NCBI RefSeq assembly: GCF_005938105.1
Contig: NZ_VCPE01000001.1
Coordinates: 186,001-250,000, forward strand
Direction of reading: 5' to 3'
DNA from: Brucella haematophila
GTDB taxonomy: Bacteria; Pseudomonadota; Alphaproteobacteria; Rhizobiales; Rhizobiaceae
Length of the DNA stretch: 64,000 nucleotides
Positions 1 through 9,153 of the stretch are shown here, piece after piece. Under the pieces are notes generated by a model. It was given only the letters and a program-made list of their open reading frames with translations, was not told the DNA's origin and searched no databases. The number at the start of each line of letters is the position of its first letter. The stretch's first letter is position 1. The position numbers and the translations under genes are program-made.

Positions 1-438
1 TTCCGTCCGACGCCTGCCGCATGGCGTGACGACGTGTTGGCCGAAAAGTGGCGCAAGGTGCGCGCGGTTCGCCGTGTCGTGACCGGCGCGCTGGAGCTGG
101 AACGCGCAGACAAGCGCATCGGTTCGTCGCTGGAAGCAGCGCCGGTGGTCCATATCTCCGACAAGAGCCTGAGCGATTCGCTCGATGGTCTCGATTTTGC
201 GGAAATCTGCATCACCAGCGGTATTGCGTTTAGCGATGCTGCGGCACCGGAAGGCGCTTTCACGCTTGGTGATGTGAAGGGCGTGGCCGTCGTGCCTGCT
301 CGTGCCGAAGGCGAAAAATGCGCGCGTTCGTGGCGCTACACCACGGATGTGGGTTCCGACCCGGAATTCCCGGAAGTGTCGGCGCGCGATGCCGAAGCGC
401 TGCGCGAATTGAAGGCGCTCGGCAAGCTCGAAGCCTGA
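1..438 (+). CDS. ileS: Isoleucyl-tRNA synthetase, C-terminal fragment (5' cut by window edge)
   Basis: The frame is open from base 1 and ends at TGA 436-438. The visible 145 residues contain the anticodon-binding/C-terminal signature of IleRS: Trp-Arg, then '[20 protein letters not shown]', followed by a domain ending in a short acidic tail. The family charges tRNA-Ile with isoleucine in the cytoplasm. The catalytic Rossmann core (HIGH, KMSKS) must lie upstream of the window. The C-terminal zinc-finger seen in some IleRS is absent, as in many alphaproteobacterial enzymes. A strong terminator follows 12 bases after the stop. Confidence 0.93.
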   Translation, partial: FRPTPAAWRDDVLAEKWRKVRAVRRVVTGALELERADKRIGSSLEAAPVVHISDKSLSDSLDGLDFAEICITSGIAFSDAAAPEGAFTLGDVKGVAVVPARAEGEKCARSWRYTTDVGSDPEFPEVSARDAEALRELKALGKLEA

Positions 439-450
439 TAACAGAGATTG

Positions 451-489
451 CAATCCGCTCCGGTTTCATCCGGGGCGGATTGTTTGTTT
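451..489 (+). terminator. Rho-independent terminator of ileS
   Basis: CAATCCGC (451-458) pairs with GCGGATTG (475-482). An inner CCGG/CCGG pairing closes a short loop, and the stem is followed by the T-rich TTTGTTT. Confidence 0.85.
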
Positions 490-690
490 GTGCGACAGGG
501 GTTGCGGTCTCGCGCGTGAACATGGTGAAATAGCGGTTAATGCCGGATTGCCGCATGAGTTCCTCTCATGTACAAGGCAGTCCTCGAATAAATTTACGAT
601 CTGCCTTGGAGTTGCCGGTTTTTTGAGGCAAGGCACGCTGGAGCAAGCCTCGCGAACAAAGAATCGACAGGCGTAAAAGAAGTGGCGCTA

Positions 691-1365
691 ATGAAGATTG
701 ACGGACGAGTTCTGATACTTATGACGGCTGTAGCGGGTCTTTCGCTGTCAGGCTGCATGTCTTCGCCAACCTATGGAACGGACAAGTCGTCGGGCGCGCA
801 GCTCTTCGACGACGTTTCCAATATGGCGAGCTTCGGTCAGGGCAAGAACAAGAAAGAGCGCATCGACTACAAGCCGCGTCCTGATCTTGTGCGTCCTTCT
901 CCGGGCGATAAGGGTCAGTTGCCTGCACCGCAGGACAGTGTCGCAAGCGCTGGCGGTGCAAACTGGCCGGAATCACCGGAACAGCGCCGCAAGCGTCTGC
1001 GTGATGAAATCACCGCCAACCGTGACAATCCGAACTTCGTGTCGCCGGTCGAGGCTGACGGTCCGGTTGCAAGCAATCTGCAGACCGCGCTGCCGGGCGG
1101 TAACAGCCGTCGCGAAGAATATAACTCCCGTCTGCCGACCGTCGATCCAAAGAAGATGGCGGCCATCAAGGCAGAGCGTGCGCAGCAGGCGCAGGGTTCG
1201 GCCACAAACCGCAAGTATCTGAGCGAGCCGCCGCTGGCCTATCGTGAACCTGCATCCACCGCCGCTACCGGCGAACTGGGTCAGGACGAGGCGCAGAAGG
1301 AACGCGAGCGCAAGAAGGCCGCTGGCAAGTCCAACGGCTGGCGCGATTATCTGCCCTGGAACTAA
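691..1365 (+). CDS. Putative outer-membrane lipoprotein, function unknown
   Basis: A 224-residue secreted lipoprotein. The N-terminus MKIDGRVLILMTAVAGLSLSGC is a type II signal peptide with lipobox L-S-G-C and lipidated Cys22. The mature part is polar, rich in Pro, Lys, Arg and Gln, and probably largely disordered, with a conserved-looking stretch (NWPESPEQRRKRLRDEI) near residue 90. No enzymatic motif is visible. ATG 691 is chosen because GAAG lies 8 bases upstream; a GTG three codons earlier (682) is possible. It stands alone after the ileS terminator and is followed by its own terminator. Many rhizobia and brucellae carry an unnamed lipoprotein gene beside ileS; that link is from memory. 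Confidence 0.75.
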   Translation: MKIDGRVLILMTAVAGLSLSGCMSSPTYGTDKSSGAQLFDDVSNMASFGQGKNKKERIDYKPRPDLVRPSPGDKGQLPAPQDSVASAGGANWPESPEQRRKRLRDEITANRDNPNFVSPVEADGPVASNLQTALPGGNSRREEYNSRLPTVDPKKMAAIKAERAQQAQGSATNRKYLSEPPLAYREPASTAATGELGQDEAQKERERKKAAGKSNGWRDYLPWN

Positions 1366-1394
1366 GTTCCAGAAATTCTCTATATCGGTTTAAG

Positions 1395-1432
1395 CAGCCA
1401 TGGCGATATAAGCGCTATGGCTGTTTTATTTT
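1395..1432 (+). terminator. Rho-independent terminator of the lipoprotein gene
   Basis: CAGCCAT (1395-1401) pairs with ATGGCTG (1417-1423), immediately followed by TTTTATTTT. Confidence 0.75.
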
Positions 1433-1590
1433 GAGTATAGTGTGAAGGTTTTCTGAGTGGGCAGGTAGTACCCGCAGAGAATACATTACAATTTTGTAAT
1501 CTTGAGCATCATGACTTCTATTTGATTTCGATCAAAGACTTCTTGTCTGTATGGAGCATGATAAGGCATCGGGTTCAAAGGTATAGTTCA

Positions 1591-2151
1591 ATGAGCAGCG
1601 CAAACACGATCTGGGACAGCCGTAACGGTTATGGTGTTGTCTCCCGCAGCTTTCACTGGCTGATGGCGTTGCTGTTTTTATGGCAGTTCATTTCGGCTGT
1701 TCTGCACGTTCTGGCGCGGGGCAGTGCGGTTTTCACGTTTTTCTGGTCGGCACACCAACAGCTCGGCTTTGCATTGCTGGTTCTGGTTCTGCTGCGTGGC
1801 GTCTGGGGCCTTCTCAATACGGGTCGCCGTCCGCATAAGGACGGCCTGATGGGTAAGGCCGCAACGCTCGGCCATCTGGGCATTTATGCGCTGATGTTTG
1901 CTATTCCGGTCCTCGCGCTGATCCGCGCCTATGGTCGCGGGCGAAGCTTTTCCTTCCTCGGCATGCCGATCTTCGATCCGGCTGGTGTGCAAAACGAAAC
2001 GCTGAACAGCATTGGCAGCGCACTGCATGGTCCGCTTGGCTGGGCTTTGCTGGCGGCCATCGTCTGCCATGTATTCATGGCGCTTTTCCACCATTTCGCA
2101 CTGCGTGACGACACGTTGCGTCATATGACTGGTCATAAGCCGAGGGGCTGA
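1591..2151 (+). CDS. Cytochrome b561 family di-heme membrane protein
   Basis: A 186-residue integral membrane protein with four hydrophobic segments and the b561/YodB/YceJ-type His layout: SFHWLMA near residue 20, a His in SAHQQLGF, a His in LGHLGIY and CHVFMALFHH near the C-terminus. The family carries electrons between quinone and periplasmic partners through two b hemes. ATG 1591 is chosen because AAAGG lies nine bases upstream and the b561 domain starts right after it; the longer frame from 1522 adds 23 residues with no domain. It is convergent with the next gene, 13 bases apart. Confidence 0.88.
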   Translation: MSSANTIWDSRNGYGVVSRSFHWLMALLFLWQFISAVLHVLARGSAVFTFFWSAHQQLGFALLVLVLLRGVWGLLNTGRRPHKDGLMGKAATLGHLGIYALMFAIPVLALIRAYGRGRSFSFLGMPIFDPAGVQNETLNSIGSALHGPLGWALLAAIVCHVFMALFHHFALRDDTLRHMTGHKPRG

Positions 2152-2164
2152 CGGTTCCCGTGCC

Positions 2165-2782
2165 TTATAGGAATTTGAGGATAAAGAAGCCCGGCAGAAC
2201 ACATAAGGCGGCGCAGAGACAATAGGTAAAGCCGAAGCAACTAAGCCAGATTCTGGCTCGTTCGGTCTGATCGTTGTTTATTGGCGTGGGCGGTTTTTTT
2301 GGGCGAGCGCGCGAAAAGACCTTGGAAAGGGCTGCCGCCAGTCCAATGACCAACAAGGCCACAACCAGAAATACCAGTTCGATGAGATAGATGGATCGGG
2401 TCACGAGACCTGTTCCATAAGCCCAGCTGTATATTTGTCTCTGGAAAGACAATGGCCCGAACGTCAGCAACAGCGAGAGGGCCGCAACGCTAATGAGACC
2501 GAGGCGTCTCATCGTGACGGCGACAGGCTGCGATTGACGATTTTCAAACTCTGTGAACTGGCGGCGATAGGTTCGGGTCTGAATCCAAGGCATGTAAATA
2601 ATCGCGATGAAACCAACCAGAATGTAATTCAGCATATCTTCCGCCGAGATTGCCGAATCCGGATAATATTTATTGATGAGAATGATTGCGCCCAGCCAGC
2701 CGAGAAGCAGCACGGCGACGAGCAGCATGACAAGCGCGAAAACCAGGAAATTCTGTCGGCGGCTTCTTGTGGGTACGGACAT
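2165..2782 (-). CDS. Hypothetical integral membrane protein
   Basis: 205 residues with about five predicted membrane helices (residues about 12-35, 49-66, 92-110, 128-150 and 183-203) separated by short basic loops. The Arg- and Lys-rich loop before the last helix (SRARPKKP) suggests a cytoplasmic side. No family is recognised. It starts 6 bases after the tadA stop on the same strand, so it is probably the second gene of a tadA operon. No catalytic residues can be named. Confidence 0.75.
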   Translation of the reverse strand: MSVPTRSRRQNFLVFALVMLLVAVLLLGWLGAIILINKYYPDSAISAEDMLNYILVGFIAIIYMPWIQTRTYRRQFTEFENRQSQPVAVTMRRLGLISVAALSLLLTFGPLSFQRQIYSWAYGTGLVTRSIYLIELVFLVVALLVIGLAAALSKVFSRARPKKPPTPINNDQTERARIWLSCFGFTYCLCAALCVLPGFFILKFL

Positions 2783-2788
2783 AACGAT

Positions 2789-3262
2789 TTAGCGCTTGTC
2801 GCGGAAAAAATCCTTGAGGATTTTCTGCGCTTTGCCTTCCGAGAAGCCCGGATAGATCTCCGGCACATGATGACAGGTCTGCTGGGTGTAGAAGCGGGGG
2901 CCGTGTTCGACACCGCCGCCTTTGGGGTCGGAGGCACCGTAATACAGGCGGCGGATGCGCGCAAAGGAGATCGCGGCAGCACACATCGCGCAGGGTTCCA
3001 GCGTCACATAGAGATCGCAGTCGATCAGCCGTTCCGATTGCAGGGCTTCACCGGCCTGCCGGATGACCAGCACCTCGGCATGGGCGGTCACGTCGTTGAG
3101 TTCCCGCGTGCGGTTTCCGGCGCGGGCGATGATCTGCCCGTCATGCACAACAACGGCACCAATCGGCACTTCACCGCGCGCACCTGCGGCGCGCGCTTCA
3201 TCCAGCGCGGCATCCATTGGGGTTGCTATGTCGGTAACGGTTGCGGAGGCCGCCTTTTTCAT
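2789..3262 (-). CDS. tadA: tRNA-specific adenosine deaminase
   Basis: A 157-residue cytidine/deoxycytidylate-deaminase-fold enzyme that converts A34 to inosine in tRNA-Arg(ACG). The zinc site is complete: HAE (about residue 61, His ligand plus proton-shuttling Glu) and PCAMC (about 90-94, two Cys ligands). The substrate-side motif GEVPIGAVVV is also present. ATG 3262 is chosen over GTG 3268 because GGAG lies five bases upstream of it. It is divergent from rluB across about 200 bases that must hold both promoters. Confidence 0.95.
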   Translation of the reverse strand: MKKAASATVTDIATPMDAALDEARAAGARGEVPIGAVVVHDGQIIARAGNRTRELNDVTAHAEVLVIRQAGEALQSERLIDCDLYVTLEPCAMCAAAISFARIRRLYYGASDPKGGGVEHGPRFYTQQTCHHVPEIYPGFSEGKAQKILKDFFRDKR

Positions 3263-3468
3263 GTGCACTCCATTTCATGCGCGCCCATTTCATTGCACGG
3301 ATCGGGAAATTTCGCTCGCAAGCACTGGAGCGATTTGTTACTGCATAATTCTCGAAATCGAAACCGATTTGCGAACAGATTTATACGGCGTTTTCGTTCC
3401 AGACATTCCTTTGCCTGCTTTCGACGGTGCAAGGTGACACGGAAACGCTGCTGAGAGGCCAATACCAG

Positions 3469-5376
3469 ATGACTAAAGACGACGATAATAAGGGCGGCAA
3501 GCCGCCTCATGGCCGTAACGGACGCCCCGGTGGCGCCGGCGGCGGGCGCTCGGGTGGCTCCAAGGGTGGTTCGGGACGATTTGATCGTTCTGATCGCCCC
3601 GAACGTTCCGACCGATCCGATCGCCCGGGCCGTGACAGCCGCCCGCGCCGCGATGATGGCGACCGGGACGATGCACGCCGCGCTGGTCCGCGCCGGGGTG
3701 CCCCGCGCGACGTGGAAGTCGAAGAGGATACGAGCGAACGTATTGCCAAGCGTCTGGCGCGTGTCGGCATCGCTTCGCGCCGCGAAGCCGAAACGATGAT
3801 CGCTGCTGGGCGTATCGCGGTAAACGGCAAGGTGCTGGATAGCCCTGCGGTCAATGTGAAGCGCACCGACGTCATCACCGTCGACGGCAAGCCGCTGAAG
3901 CAGGCTGAACGCACCCGCCTGTGGCTTTACCACAAGCCTGCCGGTCTCGTGACCACCAATCGCGATCCGGAAGGTCGCCCGACCGTGTTCGATGCACTGC
4001 CAGCTGAAATGCCGCGTGTGCTGTCGGTTGGTCGTCTCGACATCAATACCGAAGGACTTCTGCTGCTCACCAATGATGGCGGGCTGTCGCGGGTTCTGGA
4101 ACTGCCGTCTACCGGCTGGCTGCGCCGTTATCGCGTGCGCGCCCATGGCAAGGTTACGCAGCCACAGCTCGATGAACTGAAGAACGGTATCGCTGTCGAT
4201 GGCGTGTTCTATGGCAGCATCGAAGCCGAGCTTGAACGCGTTCAGGGCGCGAATGTCTGGATCAATATCGGTCTGCGCGAAGGCAAGAACCGTGAAGTGA
4301 AGAACATTCTCGGCGCGCTCGGTCTGACCGTCGGCCGCCTGATCCGCGTATCCTTTGGCCCGTTCCAGCTTGGTGATCTTGAAGAAGGCGCTGTGCGCGA
4401 AATCAAGGGCCGCACGCTGCGCGACCAGCTTGGCGACAAGCTGGTTGAGGATTCCGGTGCCGATTTCGATGCGCCGATCTTCAACGAGTTCTCCAATGCC
4501 GCCGTGCAGGGCCGCACCCGTCGCGAGATGGAAGAAGCCCAACCGGAGCAGGAAGGCGAAACCCGCCGCGCACCACGTGAGCGCGAATGGATTTCCAGCC
4601 GTCCAGAACGTCGTCGCGGACGCGAAGACAAGACGGAGAAGGTTGAACCGCGCCGTCGCGGCAACGCCAATGTCTGGATGGCGCCCGGTGCGCGTCCAAA
4701 GGGTGAAAAGGCCGCTGCCAAGCCTGCGCGCGTCGAACATCAGGTGCCGCATCGCGGCGCAAAGTTCAGCGGCGACATGCAGGTGCGTCCGCGTCGTTCG
4801 GACGATGCCGAGCAGGGTCGCGACGAGGGTGGCGAACGCCGTTACAACAAGCGTTCGGAAGGCCCGCGTTCAAGCGGTCCGCGTGCTGGTGGCAAGCCGG
4901 GAGCGGAAGGCCGCTCTTACGGCGCTCGTTCTGAGGGCCCGCGTTTTGAAGGTTCGCGCTCTGAAGGCGGACGTCCGGAAACGCGCGAAAAGCGTGAAGA
5001 CGGTCACAAGGAACGTCGCCCCGGCAAGCGCGAGCGCGCCGAGCTGCGCGATGCCGCTTCCGGTGAGCGCTCGCAGGGTGGTTTTGAGGGTCGCAAGACG
5101 TTCAAATCCGATAAGCCATACAAGTCCGACAAGCCGGGCGGTGCACGTGGCGAGGGTCGCTTCGGCGGTTCCGATCGCGATACGCGTTCGGGCGCACGCA
5201 GCGGTGCCGGTCCACGCAGTTTCAGCGATGGTCCACGTCGTGGACCTGACGGCGGAAAGCCAGCAGGTAAATCGGGCGGTAAGCCAGGCGGACGCCCGGG
5301 TGGCAAGCCTAGCGGCGGGAAGCCAGGTGGCGGCGGTGGCAGATCGGGAGGCGGCGGTGCGGATCGTCGGCGGTAA
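3469..5376 (+). CDS. rluB: 23S rRNA pseudouridine synthase (RsuA/RluB family) with long low-complexity tails
   Basis: 635 residues against about 250-290 for the family core. Residues 1-85 are an Arg/Gly/Asp/Ser-rich disordered tail. An S4 RNA-binding domain (about 90-140) follows, then the synthase domain with catalytic Asp191 in [17 protein letters not shown] and the C-terminal [14 protein letters not shown] motif. Residues from about 330 to 635 are a second disordered, strongly basic tail full of RSEGPR, GGKPGG and KSDKP repeats. The enzyme converts U2605-region uridine of 23S rRNA to pseudouridine in E. coli RluB; the exact target here is not shown. ATG 3469 follows GAGAGG. The 3' end overlaps rsmD by 20 bases. 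Confidence 0.93.
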   Translation: MTKDDDNKGGKPPHGRNGRPGGAGGGRSGGSKGGSGRFDRSDRPERSDRSDRPGRDSRPRRDDGDRDDARRAGPRRGAPRDVEVEEDTSERIAKRLARVGIASRREAETMIAAGRIAVNGKVLDSPAVNVKRTDVITVDGKPLKQAERTRLWLYHKPAGLVTTNRDPEGRPTVFDALPAEMPRVLSVGRLDINTEGLLLLTNDGGLSRVLELPSTGWLRRYRVRAHGKVTQPQLDELKNGIAVDGVFYGSIEAELERVQGANVWINIGLREGKNREVKNILGALGLTVGRLIRVSFGPFQLGDLEEGAVREIKGRTLRDQLGDKLVEDSGADFDAPIFNEFSNAAVQGRTRREMEEAQPEQEGETRRAPREREWISSRPERRRGREDKTEKVEPRRRGNANVWMAPGARPKGEKAAAKPARVEHQVPHRGAKFSGDMQVRPRRSDDAEQGRDEGGERRYNKRSEGPRSSGPRAGGKPGAEGRSYGARSEGPRFEGSRSEGGRPETREKREDGHKERRPGKRERAELRDAASGERSQGGFEGRKTFKSDKPYKSDKPGGARGEGRFGGSDRDTRSGARSGAGPRSFSDGPRRGPDGGKPAGKSGGKPGGRPGGKPSGGKPGGGGGRSGGGGADRRR

Positions 5377-5917
5377 GTTTCGCGGTCGCCCGCTTGTAAC
5401 ACCGTCCACCAACGCCATTCGCCCCACCACGGACCGCACGCGCGAGAGCCTGTTTAATGTTCTCGCGCACAGCTTCCCCGACAAGGTGGAAGGTGCGCGT
5501 GTGCTTGATCTATTCGCAGGCACCGGCGCGCTCGGTCTTGAAGCCCTTTCGCGCGGTGCGCGTTACGCGACCTTCGTGGAGGAATCCGCGGAAGGCCGTG
5601 GGCTTTTGCGCCAGAATGTCGAGGCGCTTGGCCTGCAAGGTCATACGAAGATTCTCCGGCGTGACGCCTGCCAGCTTGGCATTGTCGGCACGATGGAGCC
5701 GTTCGATCTGATCTTCGCCGATCCGCCTTATGGACGGCGCATGGGAGAAAAAGCATTTTTGTCGGCGCTTCAGGGCGGCTGGCTTAATCCTGACGCACTT
5801 TTGGTGCTTGAAGAGGCAGCTGAAGCTTCGCTTGAGCTAGACGAACAATTTGTTGTGCTTGACGAGCGCAACTATGGCGGCACAATCATTCGGCTCATCC
5901 AGCTCAAAGCCGATTGA
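5357..5917 (+). CDS. rsmD: 16S rRNA (guanine966-N2)-methyltransferase
   Basis: 186 residues. It starts with [12 protein letters not shown], the RsmD N-terminus, then [13 protein letters not shown], the SAM-binding motif [19 protein letters not shown] (about 52-70) and the N6/N2-methyltransferase motif DPPY (about 120). It methylates G966 of 16S rRNA. The GTG start at 5357 is set by homology and by GGGAGG five bases upstream. It lies inside the end of rluB in another frame, so translation is probably coupled. Pairing of rRNA-modifying rluB and rsmD is common in alphaproteobacteria. Confidence 0.93.
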   Translation: MRIVGGKFRGRPLVTPSTNAIRPTTDRTRESLFNVLAHSFPDKVEGARVLDLFAGTGALGLEALSRGARYATFVEESAEGRGLLRQNVEALGLQGHTKILRRDACQLGIVGTMEPFDLIFADPPYGRRMGEKAFLSALQGGWLNPDALLVLEEAAEASLELDEQFVVLDERNYGGTIIRLIQLKAD

Positions 5918-5992
5918 GATGATTTGCAGCGGTGTTTGCCGCCGCGTTCTTTTTGTTCGGCGACGGTGTCGCCGATATTGATTTGAAGCATG

Positions 5993-6013
5993 CCGCCCGG
6001 AAAGGCCGGGCGG
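5993..6013 (+). other. GC-rich hairpin in the leader of the M16 peptidase operon
   Basis: CCGCCCGG (5993-6000), loop AAAGG, CCGGGCGG (6006-6013): a perfect 8-bp stem ending 14 bases before the GGAG ribosome-binding site of the next gene. It is not followed by a T-run, so it is more likely a leader or mRNA-stabilising structure than a terminator. Confidence 0.5.
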
Positions 6014-6041
6014 AAATGAAACCGATTGGAGATGTCGCTTG

Positions 6042-7586
6042 GTGAATAACACCTCCCTCCGACGCCTGTTGTTATCGACCGCTCTTGGTTTCGCGCTGGC
6101 TTTGCCGCTCGCAACCGGCTCCGTTGAAGCTCAAAATCAACCAGCCACCCAAACTGATGCCGCTAAGCCGGCCCCTGCGCCGCAAGCGCAAGGCGATCAG
6201 GCCGCTCTGCCTGAAATTACCCAGTCTGACGGTGTCAGCAATTTCACCTTGCCCAATGGCCTGAAAGTCGTGGTCATCCCTGATCATCGCGCGCCGGTGG
6301 TGACGCAGATGATCTGGTATCACGTTGGCTCGGCTGATGAAGTGGCGGGTGTTTCCGGCATTGCGCATTTTCTTGAACATCTGATGTTCAAGGGCACGAA
6401 GACCCACCCGGCAGGTGAGTTTTCGTCCAAGGTCGCCTCGATCGGCGGCGAGGAAAACGCTTTCACCTCTTATGACTACACCGCCTATTACCAGCGGGTT
6501 TCGCCAGAAGCGCTGGAAATGATCATGGGTTTTGAGTCGGACCGGATGGAAAATCTGGTTCTGAACGAGGAAGCCGTGACGACCGAGCGCGAGGTCATTC
6601 TGGAAGAACGGCGCATGCGCGTTGATTCCAACCCCGCTGCGATGCTGAGCGAGAACACCGATGCCGTGCTCTTCTACAACCACCCCTATCGCAAGCCGGT
6701 TATCGGCTGGCGTCAGGAAATGGAAAAGCTGAGCCTCAAGAACGCCATCGACTTTTATCAGCAATATTACACCCCGAACAACGCCACGCTGGTCATCGCC
6801 GGTGACGTGACGCCGGAACGCGTGCGTGAACTGACGCTCAAGACCTGGGCCAATGTGCCGAAGCGCGCTGAAGTTCTGCCGTGCGACCGCCCGCAGGAAC
6901 CCGAAAAACATGCGGCCCGCGTGGTGACGCTGCATGATGCGCGCATCAGCACGCCGTCGTTCCGCATGTCCTGGCTGGTTCCGTCCTATGCCAATGAAAA
7001 GCGGTTCCCCGATGTGAAGCCGGGTGATGCGCCGGCACTTGATCTGTTGGGTGAAATTCTCGGCGGTTCGTCCCGTTCGCGCCTCTATCAGACGCTGATC
7101 GTCAAGAACAATATCGCCGCCAATACGGGTGCGACCTATAGCGGTGACGCGCTCGATGACGGCACATTCTCCGTCTACGGCGCGCCGCGCGACGGCGCAA
7201 CGCTGGGCGATGCCGAGAAGGCGGTGGAAGCCGAACTGGCGCGGATCGTCAAGGACGGCGTGACCCAGACCGAACTGGATCAGGCGCGCAACCGCTTCCT
7301 GAAGGCGGTGATTTTTGCCCGTGACAGCCAGGCTGGTATGGCGCGGATTTATGGTTCGACGCTTTCGGTCGGCCAGTCGGTTGAAGATATCCAGAAATGG
7401 CCGGATCTCATCAAGTCCGTGACGGTCGATCAGATTCGTGACGTGGCGGAGCGATATCTCGTCAAGGACCAGTCGGTGACCAGTTATCTTCTGCCACCGA
7501 ATGCCGAGCCGGAAAATGCCCGTGAGAACCCCAACGCGCCCGCAAACGGTGCCAGCGGCAATGGTGCAGAGGGAGCGATCCAGTGA
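6042..7586 (+). CDS. M16 family zinc metallopeptidase, catalytic subunit
   Basis: 514 residues with an N-terminal signal peptide (LLLSTALGFALALPLATGSVEA) followed by an Ala/Gln/Pro linker. The insulinase-type inverted zinc motif HFLEH is intact at about 109-113, with the downstream Glu expected in NLVLNEEAVTTEREVILEERR (about 170-190). It therefore should be an active periplasmic peptidase of the pitrilysin/PqqL class. GTG 6042 (or TTG 6039) follows GGAGA. Its stop overlaps the next start by four bases (GTGA), making a tightly coupled pair. Confidence 0.9.
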   Translation: MNNTSLRRLLLSTALGFALALPLATGSVEAQNQPATQTDAAKPAPAPQAQGDQAALPEITQSDGVSNFTLPNGLKVVVIPDHRAPVVTQMIWYHVGSADEVAGVSGIAHFLEHLMFKGTKTHPAGEFSSKVASIGGEENAFTSYDYTAYYQRVSPEALEMIMGFESDRMENLVLNEEAVTTEREVILEERRMRVDSNPAAMLSENTDAVLFYNHPYRKPVIGWRQEMEKLSLKNAIDFYQQYYTPNNATLVIAGDVTPERVRELTLKTWANVPKRAEVLPCDRPQEPEKHAARVVTLHDARISTPSFRMSWLVPSYANEKRFPDVKPGDAPALDLLGEILGGSSRSRLYQTLIVKNNIAANTGATYSGDALDDGTFSVYGAPRDGATLGDAEKAVEAELARIVKDGVTQTELDQARNRFLKAVIFARDSQAGMARIYGSTLSVGQSVEDIQKWPDLIKSVTVDQIRDVAERYLVKDQSVTSYLLPPNAEPENARENPNAPANGASGNGAEGAIQ

Positions 7587-8938
7587 AGACCATGATCATG
7601 CTGAACTTCAAACGCGTTTTTGCTTCTCGCGGTCCGCGTTCGCTCGCAAGCGCTCTGGTCGCATCCATGGCGCTTCTCATGATTTGCGCGCTGCCGGCGC
7701 GCGCCATCGAGATACAGGAAGTCGTTTCGCCAAAGGGCATCCGCGCCTGGCTGGTGGAGGACAATTCGGTGCCGCTGGTTTCCATGCGCTTCTCGTTCAA
7801 GGGTGGCACGTCGCAGGATCCGGCTGGCAAGGAAGGCCTCGCCAATCTGATGACCGGTCTGTTCGATGAAGGCGCCGGTGATCTCGATTCTGATGCGTTT
7901 CAGGAGCGGATCGATAATCTGGGCGCGGAAATGAGTTTCACTGCCACGCAGGATGCTGTTGCTGGCGGTGTTCGCATGCTGGCCGAAAATCGCGATGCGG
8001 TGACCGATCTGGTGGCGCTGGCGGTGAACAAGCCGCGCTTCGACCAGCCTGCCGTTGACCGCATTCGCAGCCAGGTCGTGGCAAGCATTGAGGCGGCGCA
8101 GCGCAATCCCGGCACCATCGCATCGCGCCGTTTTGCCGAAGTGCTTTATGGCAACCATCCTTATGCGCGGCCAGATGAAGGTACGGTCAAATCGCTTCAG
8201 GCGATCACCCGCGACGATCTCGTGGCGTTCCATCGCAAGAATTTTGCCCGCGACCGGCTGATCGTCGGCGTGGTCGGTTCCATCAACGCCAAGGATCTTG
8301 GCGTGATGCTCGACAAGGTGTTCGGCGATCTGCCCGCAGCGGCGGAACTGGTTCCGGTGCCTGATGTCAAGCTGGCTCTCGGCACCACCACCAGCCTTTC
8401 CTTCGATATGCCCCAGACGTCGATCCGGTTTGTCTATCCGGCAATCCCGCGCAAGGATCCGGACTTCTTCGCCGCTTATCTGATGAACCACATTCTGGGT
8501 GGCGGCTTCACCTCGCGGCTTTATGCCGAAGTGCGTGAAAAGCGCGGTCTCGCCTATTCGGTTTCTTCGCAGCTGGTGTTGCACGACCACGTGTCCGCTT
8601 TGGCGATCTCCACGGCGACGCGCCCGGAGAAGGCGCAGGACTCGCTCAAGATCATTCGCGAGCAGGTGGCTGCCATGGCTAGTGACGGTCCGACCGAGGC
8701 AGAGCTTGCCGCCGCAAAGAGTTTCCTCAAGGGATCCTATGCGGTGAACAATCTCGATTCTTCGGGAGCCATTGCGGAAACGCTGGTCAGCTTGCAGGAT
8801 GCGGGACTACCGCGTGATTATATCGACAAGCGTTCGGTGCTTATCGATGCCGTGACGCTCGATCAGGTCAAGGCCATTGCCAAGAAGCTTCTCGAAGCCG
8901 AACCGGCGATATTGATTTACGGACCCGCTAAGAGTTGA
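7583..8938 (+). CDS. M16 family peptidase-like protein, probable non-catalytic partner
   Basis: 451 residues with signal-anchor-like N-terminus (SALVASMALLMICALPARA). The fold is M16 throughout (NGN-type start KGIRAWLVEDNSVPLVSMRFSF; C-terminal KRGLAYSV, the Arg/Tyr element that binds substrate carbonyls). The zinc motif is replaced: the HxxEH position reads LANLMTGLF with no His or Glu. This is the usual arrangement of heterodimeric M16B peptidases, one active and one R/Y-bearing chain (known for Sphingomonas SPH2681/2682). It is translated from a GTG overlapping the upstream stop. Confidence 0.9.
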   Translation: MKTMIMLNFKRVFASRGPRSLASALVASMALLMICALPARAIEIQEVVSPKGIRAWLVEDNSVPLVSMRFSFKGGTSQDPAGKEGLANLMTGLFDEGAGDLDSDAFQERIDNLGAEMSFTATQDAVAGGVRMLAENRDAVTDLVALAVNKPRFDQPAVDRIRSQVVASIEAAQRNPGTIASRRFAEVLYGNHPYARPDEGTVKSLQAITRDDLVAFHRKNFARDRLIVGVVGSINAKDLGVMLDKVFGDLPAAAELVPVPDVKLALGTTTSLSFDMPQTSIRFVYPAIPRKDPDFFAAYLMNHILGGGFTSRLYAEVREKRGLAYSVSSQLVLHDHVSALAISTATRPEKAQDSLKIIREQVAAMASDGPTEAELAAAKSFLKGSYAVNNLDSSGAIAETLVSLQDAGLPRDYIDKRSVLIDAVTLDQVKAIAKKLLEAEPAILIYGPAKS

Positions 8939-8960
8939 GGCTCTGCGATATTCGGGCAAT

Positions 8961-9100
8961 GGCGGCCTGCAAATGGCGTGGTTTGAGTTTATGCGTATGA
9001 TCTCGTCCGAAAAGTCTGCAACTTTTCGGGATCATACGACTTCCGGTGCTCATGTACTTTAAGTACACTCCGCTCCTGTTCTCAAACCTCACCATTTTCG
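8961..9100 (-). repeat. Bru-RS-like palindromic repeat, copy A, with a nested hairpin insertion
   Basis: Read on the minus strand this matches the element at 63004-63091 over two blocks: CGAAAATGGT...GAGAAC.GGAGCG.AG.GTACTT...GTAC.TGAGCACCGGAAG, and GCCATTTGCAG.CCG. Between the blocks this copy carries about 60 extra bases. Most of them form a perfect hairpin: CGTATGATC (8994-9002) with GATCATACG (9030-9038), and CCGAAAAGT (9007-9015) with ACTTTTCGG (9021-9029). It fills the gap between the M16 pair and the patatin gene. Assignment to the Brucella Bru-RS family is inference from memory. Confidence 0.7.
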
Positions 9101-9153
9101 GCCCTCCATAGCCCGATCTCATCAGAGCCTAAGGCGCCTCTCAAGAGGATAAA

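Noticed and set aside
2435-3454. Long plus-strand open frame across tadA and the 2165 membrane protein
   Set aside because: tadA on the other strand is certain (HAE, PCAMC), and the plus-strand product has no fold-like pattern.
3259-5357. Long antisense and alternate-frame open stretches over rluB
   Set aside because: They mirror the GC-rich, Arg/Gly-rich rluB sequence; they have no start signals or homologous motifs apart from the genuine rsmD start at 5357.
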